Notes: a model not told the origin generated them from the sequence alone. Shown: positions 1-9,449, counted from the stretch's first letter. The stretch is 64,000 nt of DNA from UBA1181 sp045113275 (GCA_045113275.1 JBGUIU010000012.1:1-64000); one strand, 5' to 3'. Numbers and translations: made by a program.

Positions 1-3000
1 GGCAAGGCGTCACTGATCTTGATGGTCAACATTATTGTATCACTACTACAATCAATTGGGTTAGCATCAGAAATACGATATACCCAAACATAAAGAGTTT
101 TTGTACCTCCATTCAAGAAATTCACATCATATTGTGGTTGTGGAGATGTTGCTCCTGATTGATAATTAGCAGTAGGTTTTGTTTGATCCTCGCTAATTGC
201 TGAATAATAATAACGGTAACCTGATTCATGACTCCATGTAGGTTTACTTGTCAGTTCTGGGAATACATTACTTGCATCCGCATCCGCTTTAATATACTGA
301 ATAGTTGCAGGTGTTGGAGCTTCTGTTCCATAAACATTCACTTCTATACTTTGAGCTTTTCCTCTACAAGTTTGAGTTGCACTTAATTGATAATAAGGCT
401 GAACTTGATAAGTTGTAGTAGTAGCTGGAGTTGCTGTTGAAGGTGTTGGAGGAACCGTATTGGTGGATGTTGTAATATCTTCACCCTCATTAGCCCAGAA
501 GAACGTGGTTTCTGATTTCACATAAGTAGATGTTGTACCTGGGAACGCTGTCAAAGAATATTCCTTATCATTTTTACACATATCGATGCTATTCTTTGTA
601 GATAAATCAGCTACATCATACACCTCAACAGTAAATGGAACACGTTTACTTTCGTTTACTGTATTTGTTTCTCTTTGAGATACATAATAAGTTGTAATTC
701 CTGCGCTAGCAACACTTGGAATCGTTGTCTCAGAAATTGGTGTTACCGAAGTTTCTGATTCATAGAATAATAATTCATATGTTTTTTGTGGATCTGACTT
801 ACTACCTTGAACAGCTCTATTAGAAATAGCTTCCACCGTAGGATCATCCACGCAATAAGATACATTTGTCACATCTGGAGCAGGAGCACCTAATATATCT
901 ATTTCAACAGGTATCATCTCACTTGCGCAATATACATTAGGAGCTATTTCAACTCGTTGATAAACCCATGTATAATACACTTCATCATCTGTACCCTCTT
1001 TATCCTTTATTGTTGGTGTAGGATCAACAGAAACAGCTGCCAATGAATCAGCTGCAGAAGGTCTCTGTAGCGTTTCTGTAATGGTCGTCCACAACACATC
1101 ACTCGTAACGCCAGAAAGAGTAGTTGGTTGTTGTACCAAGACAGAAGGAATTGTTTCTTGTGACTTCAAATACTGAACCAATGAAGCTGACAATGGAGAT
1201 GGATTAGCTTCTATATCGAAAGAAACTTTCACTGGCTTGCTCGAACACAAGCTCTTCTTATCTACAAGTTCAATATAGTAATCATACAAACCTGCTGGCG
1301 TACTTGACATCTCTGGTTCATGTGCAGGTGTTTTGCAATCCGCATCAGAATACCATTGTATTGTATATTTAGAGACATCAACGACAGACATAGCTGTATT
1401 GAAATTAATTTTCCAATCAGCAAAGTTTTCACAGAATGGATCAACAACAATATCCGATTGAACCGGAGTTGGATTAGCCACGATTAACACGCTATCATAC
1501 TTATAACATGAATGTGCTGTCGGGAATTCATCATCAAATACTTTAACATAGTATTTAACACCCTCTTCCGTTACATCCTTCCAATCCACTGTTAAATCCT
1601 TAGCTTTATTTCCTATTGTTTCTGAAATATATGTAGAATTCAAATCTCCCTTAATCCATTGAATGTCAAACTTCTTATCCGAACCTGTTTCTGCTTTAAT
1701 CTCCTTTGTAGATAAAACAGTATGTTCACCTTCACACAACTGAACCCTCTTGTATGGACTTGAAGGATCTACTACCATATCCGGAGAAATAATTACATCA
1801 ACTGGTTTCGTACAAGTTGGACAATCAATCTTCATCAGGATAGGATCAGAAACAGAATAACTACCACAAGGTTCATTTGGATTAAACAATGCTTTAGGAT
1901 CCAATACTGCTTCAACACCTAATACACAACGGAAGTAAATTTTGTCTCCACTTTCCAATTGTAACTTTTCTATCAATTTTGCAATGTCATTATACTCAAT
2001 CTCTTTTGTTGGACCTGCAAAAGTTACCCATGAACTCATATCATCTGGTTTAGACAATGCATATTGATACAAATACCGAGCATCTGGACCGATATTTGTC
2101 TGAATCATCTTCGTTTCTTCTATGAACAACTTCACATTGCTTCCATCGCAATCAATAGTGTCTTTAGCATGAGAATCCAAATCAAAGAACATGTTTACAC
2201 TTGGTTCTGAGCATGCATAAATCATAATATCATCAATAATCAAGTCATTACCATCAACATTAGCACCTCGCTGAGGATCACTTTGATATGCTTTTTCATT
2301 ACCACCCACTTCTGAAACAACTTCAAACATCAAACTTGTACCAGACAAATCAATAGAAGTGGCAACTGTAGCCCATCCCAAACCAGCAGCAGTATTAGCG
2401 TAACGAGTCACTGTTTTTGATTTTTGAACATTAGATGGATCATTTAAGTCTGTAATTCTAACGAACACAGAAACAGGATTAGTACCACTTGAGAAATTAT
2501 TAATATAACACTTAACTGTAATATGACGTTGACACAAACCATCAATTTCTCGTTTGTAAATAATAGATCCTGGAGCCTCACCAATATTTAAATACATCAT
2601 TCCTCCATAATCAGAACCTTTATACGTATGATCAGGAGCAAAAGGCAATCCATTACCATCTGGAGCAGGGCCTGTAACATTCAATCCATTACCAATTCGT
2701 CCTGCCCAACCCATATCATTCGGACCTCCATCATACGTTGTAACATTTCCTGCAATAGTGTAGTATCCTTCTGAAAATTTATTTTTTTCCGCATCAGGAT
2801 GTGTAGGAGGACAGTCACAGTCACCATTTTTCACAACAGCAAACGTTGCATTTTGTGGAGGTTCAACACCAGCCACAACAGGTCTTTGCCATTGTTTAGC
2901 ATTTGTATAACTAACCTTTTTAGGATTAGAGATATCTGAATAATCCCATACCCAATAATTTGTAGCAGAAGTAAAAGTTCCGAAATCATCCATCCAAATC

Positions 3001-4091
3001 AATTTTTGCGATGTCGGATGTCCATTCTTATCAGAACAACATTCTATATCTGTCACTTCAAAAGTTTTGGAATTGATTTTATCTCCATTTGGAGTCGTGA
3101 TTTGACAATAATATGTAGTTTTTGTACCAGGAGTATCACCTGATTCATGAGTATAAGAAGTACTCGTAGCTCCCGGTATAGCAGTAGAAGAGAATCCTTC
3201 CTTTTTATACCATTGATATTTTACATTATTAAACGTATTCGTCAATGTCAATATACTCACATCTCCACCCGCACATACTTCTGCATCACCCATAACACCA
3301 ATTTCCAATTCACCATAAACCTTAATAGATTTTATTTTTATCGCAGAATGCGGAGATATTGAATTAACAGCAATCTTAAGATTTAAATTACCATCTGCTC
3401 CAATAGCACCTGATGTTTGATTGTTTGCCTTATACGAAATAGTTCCCGTCGTACATTTTCCTGAAGTAGATAATTTAGCAAATGTCGAAGCCTCATAATT
3501 AGAAGCACTACAATTCACATTTCCCATCAATCCACCCACTTCACTATTATTTCTCTTCGTTGTAGCTTTATCATTTTGATTTAACTTACTTGAGGTGTTT
3601 GTATAATCTGCATTGGTAGGAGCACAATATTCAATTTCAACTTTGTAATTTCCATTAGGTTTTAATCCACCAACAGAAAATGTCATAATAGTCGCTCCTG
3701 CATACTGGATTCCATCTGAGCCTCCAGACACAACAAGTCCCCATCCATCATCTTCCAGTAAACGAAGAGAATCCAACCTTATAGAGCTATTGTTAATTCC
3801 ATAAAATCTCTTTTTAGCTAATCCTGTACTTTTTTCTGACAAAAAATGAGACAAAAGCTGATTCGAATTAGTTGTATCAACAAGAGCAAAATCGCCTGAC
3901 ATTCTCATAACAGGAACGATAAAACCTAAATAACCCGTCACCTCATTAAGAGATCGATAATAGTCTTCGCCTCCGCCTTTTACCTCAAAGTTCGTTCCAG
4001 AGATCAAAGGTTGAGCATTAACATTTATTACAAAGAAACATGCCACTATAAGGGTAACATAACTTCTTATAAAAGAAAACGTGTTTTTCAT
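1..4091 (-). CDS. Giant secreted Ig-like repeat protein, partial (C-terminus outside window)
   Basis: An open frame on the minus strand runs from ATG at 4091 to the window edge without a stop, about 1,363 codons. The N-terminus (MKNTFSFIRSYVTLIVACFF, ending near NAQ) is a signal peptide. The rest is rich in Thr, Ser, Asn and Pro, with regularly spaced Cys and recurring 'YYVSQ'-like and 'YYCQIT' strands. This is the pattern of tandem Ig/PKD-like modules in Bacteroidota surface proteins. Such proteins usually end in a gliding-motility-associated (type B) sorting domain for type IX secretion, which would lie beyond position 1. It sits downstream of a PorP/SprF gene on the same strand, the usual partner arrangement. 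The secretion route and the adhesin-like role are inferred because the C-terminus is not visible. Confidence 0.85.
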   Translation of the reverse strand, partial: MKNTFSFIRSYVTLIVACFFVINVNAQPLISGTNFEVKGGGEDYYRSLNEVTGYLGFIVPVMRMSGDFALVDTTNSNQLLSHFLSEKSTGLAKKRFYGINNSSIRLDSLRLLEDDGWGLVVSGGSDGIQYAGATIMTFSVGGLKPNGNYKVEIEYCAPTNADYTNTSSKLNQNDKATTKRNNSEVGGLMGNVNCSASNYEASTFAKLSTSGKCTTGTISYKANNQTSGAIGADGNLNLKIAVNSISPHSAIKIKSIKVYGELEIGVMGDAEVCAGGDVSILTLTNTFNNVKYQWYKKEGFSSTAIPGATSTSYTHESGDTPGTKTTYYCQITTPNGDKINSKTFEVTDIECCSDKNGHPTSQKLIWMDDFGTFTSATNYWVWDYSDISNPKKVSYTNAKQWQRPVVAGVEPPQNATFAVVKNGDCDCPPTHPDAEKNKFSEGYYTIAGNVTTYDGGPNDMGWAGRIGNGLNVTGPAPDGNGLPFAPDHTYKGSDYGGMMYLNIGEAPGSIIYKREIDGLCQRHITVKCYINNFSSGTNPVSVFVRITDLNDPSNVQKSKTVTRYANTAAGLGWATVATSIDLSGTSLMFEVVSEVGGNEKAYQSDPQRGANVDGNDLIIDDIMIYACSEPSVNMFFDLDSHAKDTIDCDGSNVKLFIEETKMIQTNIGPDARYLYQYALSKPDDMSSWVTFAGPTKEIEYNDIAKLIEKLQLESGDKIYFRCVLGVEAVLDPKALFNPNEPCGSYSVSDPILMKIDCPTCTKPVDVIISPDMVVDPSSPYKRVQLCEGEHTVLSTKEIKAETGSDKKFDIQWIKGDLNSTYISETIGNKAKDLTVDWKDVTEEGVKYYVKVFDDEFPTAHSCYKYDSVLIVANPTPVQSDIVVDPFCENFADWKINFNTAMSVVDVSKYTIQWYSDADCKTPAHEPEMSSTPAGLYDYYIELVDKKSLCSSKPVKVSFDIEANPSPLSASLVQYLKSQETIPSVLVQQPTTLSGVTSDVLWTTITETLQRPSAADSLAAVSVDPTPTIKDKEGTDDEVYYTWVYQRVEIAPNVYCASEMIPVEIDILGAPAPDVTNVSYCVDDPTVEAISNRAVQGSKSDPQKTYELLFYESETSVTPISETTIPSVASAGITTYYVSQRETNTVNESKRVPFTVEVYDVADLSTKNSIDMCKNDKEYSLTAFPGTTSTYVKSETTFFWANEGEDITTSTNTVPPTPSTATPATTTTYQVQPYYQLSATQTCRGKAQSIEVNVYGTEAPTPATIQYIKADADASNVFPELTSKPTWSHESGYRYYYSAISEDQTKPTANYQSGATSPQPQYDVNFLNGGTKTLYVWVYRISDANPIDCSSDTIMLTIKISDAL

Positions 4092-4128
4092 ATCTTGCCT
4101 ATATTTATTTTCTATATATATAAAAACA

Positions 4129-4168
4129 ATACAAGGGAAACTCCTGATAAAAATCAGAAGCTTCCCCT
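4129..4168 (-). terminator. Imperfect hairpin between porP-like gene and giant repeat gene
   Basis: The arms 4135-4148 and 4153-4166 form a 14-bp stem with two mismatches around an AAAA loop. On the minus strand it is followed by TTGTATTGTTTTT. It lies just after the PorP/SprF stop and 44 bases before the giant repeat gene start, so it may terminate partially and lower expression of the large downstream gene. Confidence 0.55.
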
Positions 4169-4201
4169 ATACCTAAATATACTTCTTTTTTTTCATTATC
4201 C

Positions 4202-5179
4202 CTATCTACAGAAATGTTTCGTCACACACCATGTGTAGCCTAACATCACTTCATGCGAACCGTAGTTCTGACGGTTGAAACTTGTTAATCCCACCTGATA
4301 TGCATATCCTATATGAAATCCTTTGAATCGAATACCTCCCATCGGCGACAATGACAACGGATTGGAATTGCCCGAATCCAATGTCTGACGGTATGAGCAC
4401 TGCAACCAATAAGAGAAATCCTCATTGCTTGGCAACGTCTGCATGAATTTCAAATTGAAATCCAACTGACGCTCTCCGTTCACATTAAACTTGAACATCG
4501 CTGCTGGCTCCAATGTCATGTTGTTGACCATGTCAATATCATAACCCAAGAAACCGTAGCCTGTCAGCGGACGTTTTGGCTCTTCCATTCCCAACTCTGT
4601 CAACTCCGTAGGAATCAGGTTGCTCATGCTATAACCCAAGAAGAAACCATCCCACAAGAAATAGAGTCCGGCATTGGCATTGAGATAGAAGCCTTTGTTC
4701 GTTCCCTGATTGCCCAATACGGGATCATCTGCTGCATATGTGTCAAACAAATACTTATCGAAGTTGTAGTGGTTCACCATCAGTGAGATACCGAATGACA
4801 ACTGTCTTTCGATAGACTGCTGTTTCATCATATATCGGTTGTTCTCTGTCAACGGTATATGATAGGCAAAGGTCACCTCACCTCCCTGTCGGTATGAATA
4901 TCCGTTCTTGTCATTGTACAGATAAGCACCTATACCCACATTGTTCAACACACGCGTGCGAACACTCAACGTCTGAATCATCGGATGATCTTCTACTCCC
5001 ATCCACTGAAACTTTCCTGTCGCCATCAAGTGCGTACAACGCTCAGCTCCAGCTACTGCCGGATTCACCAAATAATAATTGAAATGGTATTGATCGCATA
5101 CTATTTCCTCTTGTGCATTCGCTTGGAATAGTGTCACAAGCAACGCCAACACAGTTATTATACGACATTGATTTTTCAT
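4202..5179 (-). CDS. PorP/SprF family type IX secretion system outer-membrane protein
   Basis: The product has 325 residues, with a signal peptide at about residues 1-22 (cleavage after QANA) and a beta-rich body with alternating aromatic strands, ending in an aromatic and basic tail. Features such as 'NYYLVNPAVAGAE' near the N-terminus and 'GGIRFKGFHIGYAYQ' near the C-terminus are typical of PorP/SprF proteins. Members of this family sit in the outer membrane and are encoded next to large type IX secretion cargo proteins, which they help to export or anchor. The next gene downstream is such a large repeat protein. A well-formed promoter lies about 60-90 bases upstream. The family call is firm, but the exact cargo relation is inferred from adjacency. 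Confidence 0.9.
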   Translation of the reverse strand: MKNQCRIITVLALLVTLFQANAQEEIVCDQYHFNYYLVNPAVAGAERCTHLMATGKFQWMGVEDHPMIQTLSVRTRVLNNVGIGAYLYNDKNGYSYRQGGEVTFAYHIPLTENNRYMMKQQSIERQLSFGISLMVNHYNFDKYLFDTYAADDPVLGNQGTNKGFYLNANAGLYFLWDGFFLGYSMSNLIPTELTELGMEEPKRPLTGYGFLGYDIDMVNNMTLEPAAMFKFNVNGERQLDFNLKFMQTLPSNEDFSYWLQCSYRQTLDSGNSNPLSLSPMGGIRFKGFHIGYAYQVGLTSFNRQNYGSHEVMLGYTWCVTKHFCR

Positions 5180-5236
5180 CCTTATACGTTTTTCATCGAA
5201 TTAGTAAATAATAATGTACCTGAGTACATAGTCGGA

Positions 5237-5267
5237 CAAAGATAGGTATATTTCTTAAAAAAGCAAA
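5237..5267 (-). promoter_or_regulatory. Bacteroidota-type promoter of porP-like gene
   Basis: On the minus strand TTTG (-33, plus-strand CAAA at 5264-5267) is followed after exactly 19 bases by TATCTTTG (-7, plus-strand CAAAGATA at 5237-5244). Both boxes match the Bacteroidota consensus TTTG-N19-TAnnTTTG perfectly. Transcription would start near 5230, giving a leader of about 50 nt. Confidence 0.75.
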
Positions 5268-5525
5268 AAAAGATGATGATATTTTTAGTTATAATCCTCG
5301 ATAATAATGAGAACAAAACTCATAAATCCATCTTATAAACTTATTAATCAGAAAATTAACAACAAAGTATTGCTAACAAAAATCAATAACAAATATTAAC
5401 AAAAAAAGCATGTAGATATCCTATTATAGATTATTTTTTCAATAAACAAGGGGATAATTTCAGCAAACACACTTAATTGCAAAGAATATAAAGCGAAAAG
5501 GAAAGACGTTTATCGAATAAAATCT

Positions 5526-5564
5526 TGAAAAAAAGGAGGGCATATCAACTATGATACGCCCTCC
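5526..5564 (-). terminator. Rho-independent terminator after GGGtGRT gene
   Basis: The stem is GGAGGGC (5535-5541) with GCCCTCC (5558-5564), extended by TATCA/TGATA. On the minus strand it is followed by a run of eight T. It begins about 24 bases after the stop of the GGGtGRT gene. Confidence 0.9.
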
Positions 5565-5587
5565 GTCCAGCATATAATCAAATTCGA

Positions 5588-6607
5588 TTATTTCTTGTTC
5601 AAGTACAAATCAACTTCAACTGCACAAGCAACAGTACATCCTACCATTGGGTTATTACCAATACCTAGGAATCCCATCATCTCAACGTGAGCAGGTACTG
5701 ATGAAGAACCAGCGAATTGAGCATCTGAGTGCATACGTCCCAATGTGTCTGTCATACCATAAGAAGCAGGACCTGCAGCCATGTTATCTGGGTGCAAAGT
5801 ACGACCTGTTCCTCCACCTGAAGCAACTGAGAAATAAGGCTTACCAGCTAATACACGTTCCTTCTTGTAAGTACCAGCAACTGGGTGTTGGAAACGAGTT
5901 GGGTTAGTTGAGTTACCAGTGATAGAAACATCAACATTTTCTTTCCACATGATAGCAACACCTTCACGAACATCGTCAGCACCATAGCAGTTAACAGAAG
6001 CACGCTCTCCCTCAGAGTAAGCAATCTTCTTAACAACTTTCAACTTACCAGTGAAGTAGTCAAATTTAGTTTGAACGTATGTGAAACCGTTGATACGAGA
6101 AATGATCTGAGCAGCATCCTTACCTAGACCATTCAAGATACAACGCAATGGTTTATCTTTTGGTCTTGATTTGTTAGCCATCTTAGCGATCTTGATTGCA
6201 CCCTCAGCTGCAGCGAAAGACTCGTGACCTGCCAAGAATGCGAAACATTTAGACTCAGGAGAAAGCAAACGAGCAGCCAAGTTACCATGACCTAAACCTA
6301 CCTTACGATCATCTGCCACAGATCCTGGGATACAGAATGATTGAAGACCTTCTCCGATATATTTAGCTGCTTCAACAGCGTTTTTAGCTTTTTCCTTCAA
6401 TGCGATAGCAGTACCTACTACGTATGCCCACTTAGCATTTTCGAAACAGATCATCTGAGTTTCCTCACATGTCTTATATGGATCCAAACCTGCCTTGTCG
6501 CAGATTTCGTTAGCCTCTTCTATTGATTTGATGCCGTGTTTTGCCAATGCAGCATTGATTTGCGCAATACGACGATCTTGTGATTCAAATTTAACTTCTC
6601 TAATCAT
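5588..6607 (-). CDS. GGGtGRT family protein
   Basis: The 339-residue soluble protein carries the family signature GGGTGRT at residues 264-270. Its Gly-rich tail (FLGIGNNPMVGCTVACAVEV) contains two Cys, and further Cys occur at residues 36, 47, 54, 92, 121, 156 and 207. There is no signal peptide. The GGGtGRT family is conserved in anaerobes and has no established biochemical role. It is encoded directly downstream of a NifU-like scaffold protein on the same strand, as in other Bacteroidota, which suggests a link to iron-sulfur chemistry. That function is inference. A strong terminator follows, so the pair forms its own transcription unit. Confidence 0.9.
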   Translation of the reverse strand: MIREVKFESQDRRIAQINAALAKHGIKSIEEANEICDKAGLDPYKTCEETQMICFENAKWAYVVGTAIALKEKAKNAVEAAKYIGEGLQSFCIPGSVADDRKVGLGHGNLAARLLSPESKCFAFLAGHESFAAAEGAIKIAKMANKSRPKDKPLRCILNGLGKDAAQIISRINGFTYVQTKFDYFTGKLKVVKKIAYSEGERASVNCYGADDVREGVAIMWKENVDVSITGNSTNPTRFQHPVAGTYKKERVLAGKPYFSVASGGGTGRTLHPDNMAAGPASYGMTDTLGRMHSDAQFAGSSSVPAHVEMMGFLGIGNNPMVGCTVACAVEVDLYLNKK

Positions 6608-6786
6608 AATAATCTTGAATTTTGAATTTTGAATTTTGAATTATCTTTAAGACACATCTCCATGAAATAACATATTCTGAAAAGATGTTTCCACCTTGAT
6701 AGAGAGATCTAATAACTAAAATTCAAAATAAAGTTTATATTATTCTTACGTATTCTAATTAAAAATTCTTAATTCAAAACTCTTAA
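6608..6786. repeat. Heptamer tandem repeat and AT-rich inverted segments between two genes
   Basis: About four copies of the heptamer GAATTTT occur at 6615-6643 (G at 6617, 6624, 6631 and 6638). Segments of the opposite sense (AATTCAAAA near 6720 and near 6773) lie at the other side of the gap, next to TTAATTCTTAATT-like stretches. The block is non-coding and looks like a slipped-strand or MITE-like insertion inside the operon. Confidence 0.6.
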
Positions 6787-7488
6787 TTATTCCTTACGTG
6801 GGTCGATAGATTTAACTGCTCCATCTTCCTTCTTAGTACGTCCGTAAGTTCCTGTAACACTCTTCAATGCCTCATCTGCAGGAACACCTTTCTTTACTGC
6901 ATCCATGAATTTACCCATGTGAACAAATTCATAACCGCAAACTTGGTCGTCCTTGTCAAGGAACATCTTAGTAATGTAACCTTCAGTCAACTGTAAGTAA
7001 CGAGTACCCTTTGCTTTTGTACCATACAAAGTACCCATTTGACCGATCAAACCTTTACCTAAGTCTTCCAAACCAGCACCGATAGCCAAACCGCCTTCAG
7101 AGAAAGCTGATTGTGTACGACCATAGACAATCTGTAAGAACAATTCACGCATAGCAGTGTTAATTGCATCACACACCAAGTCTGTATTCAAAGCTTCCAA
7201 CAAAGTCTTACCTGGAAGGATTTCTGAAGCCATTGCTGCAGAGTGAGTCATACCTGAACATCCGATAGTCTCAACCAAACATTCTTCGATAACACCTTTC
7301 TTAACATTCAACGTAAGTTTACATGCACCTTGTTGAGGAGCACACCAACCAATACCGTGAGTCAAACCAGAAATATCTTTGATTTCTTTTGCTTGAATCC
7401 ATTTTCCTTCTTCAGGAATTGGAGCTGGTCCATGATTAGGACCCTTGGCAACACAACACATCTGTTGCACTTCATGTGTATAAACCAT
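6787..7488 (-). CDS. NifU-like iron-sulfur cluster assembly scaffold protein
   Basis: The product has 233 residues and no signal peptide. Cys at 11, 12, 49, 56, 70, 77 and 106 include the motif 'IGCSGMTHSAAMASEI' (from about residue 76), which matches the core of NifU/IscU N-terminal domains around a cluster-ligating Cys. It is longer than a plain IscU (about 130 residues); the C-terminal 100 residues (GRTKKEDGAVKSIDPRKE at the end) are specific to this subfamily. It lies upstream of the GGGtGRT gene and is probably co-transcribed with it. A scaffold role is deduced from the family, and the dedicated client is unknown. Confidence 0.85.
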   Translation of the reverse strand: MVYTHEVQQMCCVAKGPNHGPAPIPEEGKWIQAKEIKDISGLTHGIGWCAPQQGACKLTLNVKKGVIEECLVETIGCSGMTHSAAMASEILPGKTLLEALNTDLVCDAINTAMRELFLQIVYGRTQSAFSEGGLAIGAGLEDLGKGLIGQMGTLYGTKAKGTRYLQLTEGYITKMFLDKDDQVCGYEFVHMGKFMDAVKKGVPADEALKSVTGTYGRTKKEDGAVKSIDPRKE

Positions 7489-7552
7489 AATTTTACTTTT
7501 ATATGATATAAATTAGAAAAAATCGTTCGATTCAAATCCAACTACAAAAGAA

Positions 7553-7618
7553 ACAAAAAAATCGCACACAACAAAATTTAATCCTATGTTTTTAGGAGGG
7601 ATAACAGTGTGATTTTTT
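7553..7618 (-). terminator. Terminator-like hairpin after YejM-like gene
   Basis: On the minus strand AATCACAC just past the stop pairs with GTGTGCGATT some 40 bases on (one bulge), followed by seven T. A small inner stem CCT/AGG lies in the loop. It is a plausible intrinsic terminator with a long loop. Confidence 0.5.
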
Positions 7619-9449
7619 ACTTATAAAACATCTGTAGTTGATTATTCATTTTTTCAACTAATGATGAATCTATCGACGATGAAAAATCCTCATTCAATCT
7701 TGCATCTGTTAATTGACATTCACCACTATAAAGCAGGTTCAAAATATTTTTTGTGGAATCAATCACTCCTGCTCCTATATATGTATCCACAAGTAAATAA
7801 TTCCGATCTTTCTTATCATCCAAATAGGTTCCCATTGAATAATCAGAAGGTGCATTTCCCGCACCAAAAAGATCTCTCATAAGCGTCGGAACTAAATCGT
7901 AATGCGCTGTCCAATGGTCATATACTGCAGGTGTTACCTCTGGATGATAATAAATCATCGGCACACGGATCTGGGCATCTGAATAATTGCCATTATGTCC
8001 CCAAAAACCATGGTGATTATCATTAAATTCTTGTGCATGATCACCCGTAAATACAACTATCGTATTTTCCAACAAGCCTCTCTGTTCGAGTTCGTTTAAC
8101 ACACCCCCGACAAGACTATCCAGATAATACACCATATTTTTATACAAGTTGAAAAACTCCGTAGGATCCGTATCATTCCCCAATCGCTCATAATGGGCAA
8201 TGTCCCATGAGGGTTGAAACGGTCCTTTAAAATCATCAGGTTCAATCATACTATGCAGAGAGTCGAAAAACAGGAAGGAGAAAAATAGCTTCGTCGTGTC
8301 TCGATCCGCCAAATATTGAATATAATTGGCAGCCAATTTCTGATCTCTCTGCCATGCATTCATACCCTCCGTAGGATCACATTGGTCTGACACCATCTGA
8401 AACACCGTCTTATCTAACGGTGGATTACGAAGCGATGCACTAGGAAACAATCGAATATCATATTTTTGCTTAGAAAGTTCCTGTATCAATACAGGCGAGA
8501 TAGATTGTCGGTTGAAATCATTAAAATAGACACCTGACAATCCATAGAACATAGAAAAAACACCCGATTTAGTACTGTTACTGCAACTATAATGATTTTT
8601 ATACACCACCGCTTTCTGAGCAAACCGATAAATATTTGGAGTGCATATCGAATCCATAGTATCATAACGCCAAGCATCAAAGCCTATCAATAATAAATTC
8701 TTATCAGCAGCATGTGATAAAATCTCTTTTTTAGGATACGAATAGGTTCTCCCCTCCCCTTTTAATTGATTCATCATACGATAGGCAGGAAAAAACTCAT
8801 TGGGATAAAACGGTACTACCAATGGAAAATGATTTTCAATGGCGAGGATGGAGCGATCTTTATGGAACAATCCCCATGTTCTGTAACTCTGGACTGACAA
8901 TAAAAGGATACCCCACAGCGGGAAAAGCCAAATGATTTTCCCCTCGGAGAAACGTCTTGCAAAACGTTCTGCCAATTTAAATAGTGCATACTCAATTCCT
9001 AACAACAAAAGGAAAAACAGACCCACCATAATGTATTGTCCGATGGAGAACTCAAATACTTGTCCCGAAGCAGGACCAAAGACCTGCTCTAATACATATA
9101 TATTTAAATGGAACCGATACAAGGAGAATACATACGCATCAATTGTCAAAACAATTAAAGAGAGAACTGTCATAACAATTGAGACCCATTTTGCCAACCG
9201 ATAGTTCTTCAAAAGACAATATATTGGCAAGAAAATCAGCAAGAAAGGCAACATGCATAGTGTAAAGAAATGACCTACACATGCCATAACTGCATAAACA
9301 GGATGGACACTTGCCACACCCGAAAACAAGAGGAAAAAATACTTAGTTGAGATTAATAACACAAAAACGGAATTCAGTAAACAATACCAAATTCCGGCTT
9401 TCACTTTTTCGTCAGAAATAAATTCCGACAGAGACGATTTTAGGTTCAT
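7617..9449 (-). CDS. YejM/PbgA-like inner-membrane protein with sulfatase-fold domain (DUF3413 + sulfatase)
   Basis: The product has 610 residues. Five hydrophobic segments fall in residues 20-190. From about residue 250 a periplasmic alkaline-phosphatase/sulfatase domain begins with LLLIGFDAWRYDT, where Asp258 is in the metal-ligand position. The usual sulfatase nucleophile motif (C/S-x-P-x-R) is absent; the segment is CSNSTKSGVFSM (residues 289-300), with Ser/Thr available. A second metal-site motif FTGDHAQEFND occurs late in the domain. In E. coli the homologous PbgA/YejM senses lipopolysaccharide and controls LpxC through the FtsH adaptor LapB. Whether this homologue is an enzyme or a regulator cannot be told here. 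It follows the polyphosphate cluster by 45 bases and may be read from it. Confidence 0.8.
   Translation of the reverse strand: MNLKSSLSEFISDEKVKAGIWYCLLNSVFVLLISTKYFFLLFSGVASVHPVYAVMACVGHFFTLCMLPFLLIFLPIYCLLKNYRLAKWVSIVMTVLSLIVLTIDAYVFSLYRFHLNIYVLEQVFGPASGQVFEFSIGQYIMVGLFFLLLLGIEYALFKLAERFARRFSEGKIIWLFPLWGILLLSVQSYRTWGLFHKDRSILAIENHFPLVVPFYPNEFFPAYRMMNQLKGEGRTYSYPKKEILSHAADKNLLLIGFDAWRYDTMDSICTPNIYRFAQKAVVYKNHYSCSNSTKSGVFSMFYGLSGVYFNDFNRQSISPVLIQELSKQKYDIRLFPSASLRNPPLDKTVFQMVSDQCDPTEGMNAWQRDQKLAANYIQYLADRDTTKLFFSFLFFDSLHSMIEPDDFKGPFQPSWDIAHYERLGNDTDPTEFFNLYKNMVYYLDSLVGGVLNELEQRGLLENTIVVFTGDHAQEFNDNHHGFWGHNGNYSDAQIRVPMIYYHPEVTPAVYDHWTAHYDLVPTLMRDLFGAGNAPSDYSMGTYLDDKKDRNYLLVDTYIGAGVIDSTKNILNLLYSGECQLTDARLNEDFSSSIDSSLVEKMNNQLQMFYK

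Larger units (their letters stand above)
5180..5587. other. 408-bp AT-rich intergenic region
   Basis: This gap separates the GGGtGRT gene from the porP-like gene. It holds the porP promoter (5237-5267), the terminator of the GGGtGRT gene (5526-5564) and, between them, four TAACAAA-like repeats (5357-5403). I see no coding sequence or structured RNA in the remainder. Confidence 0.7.
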
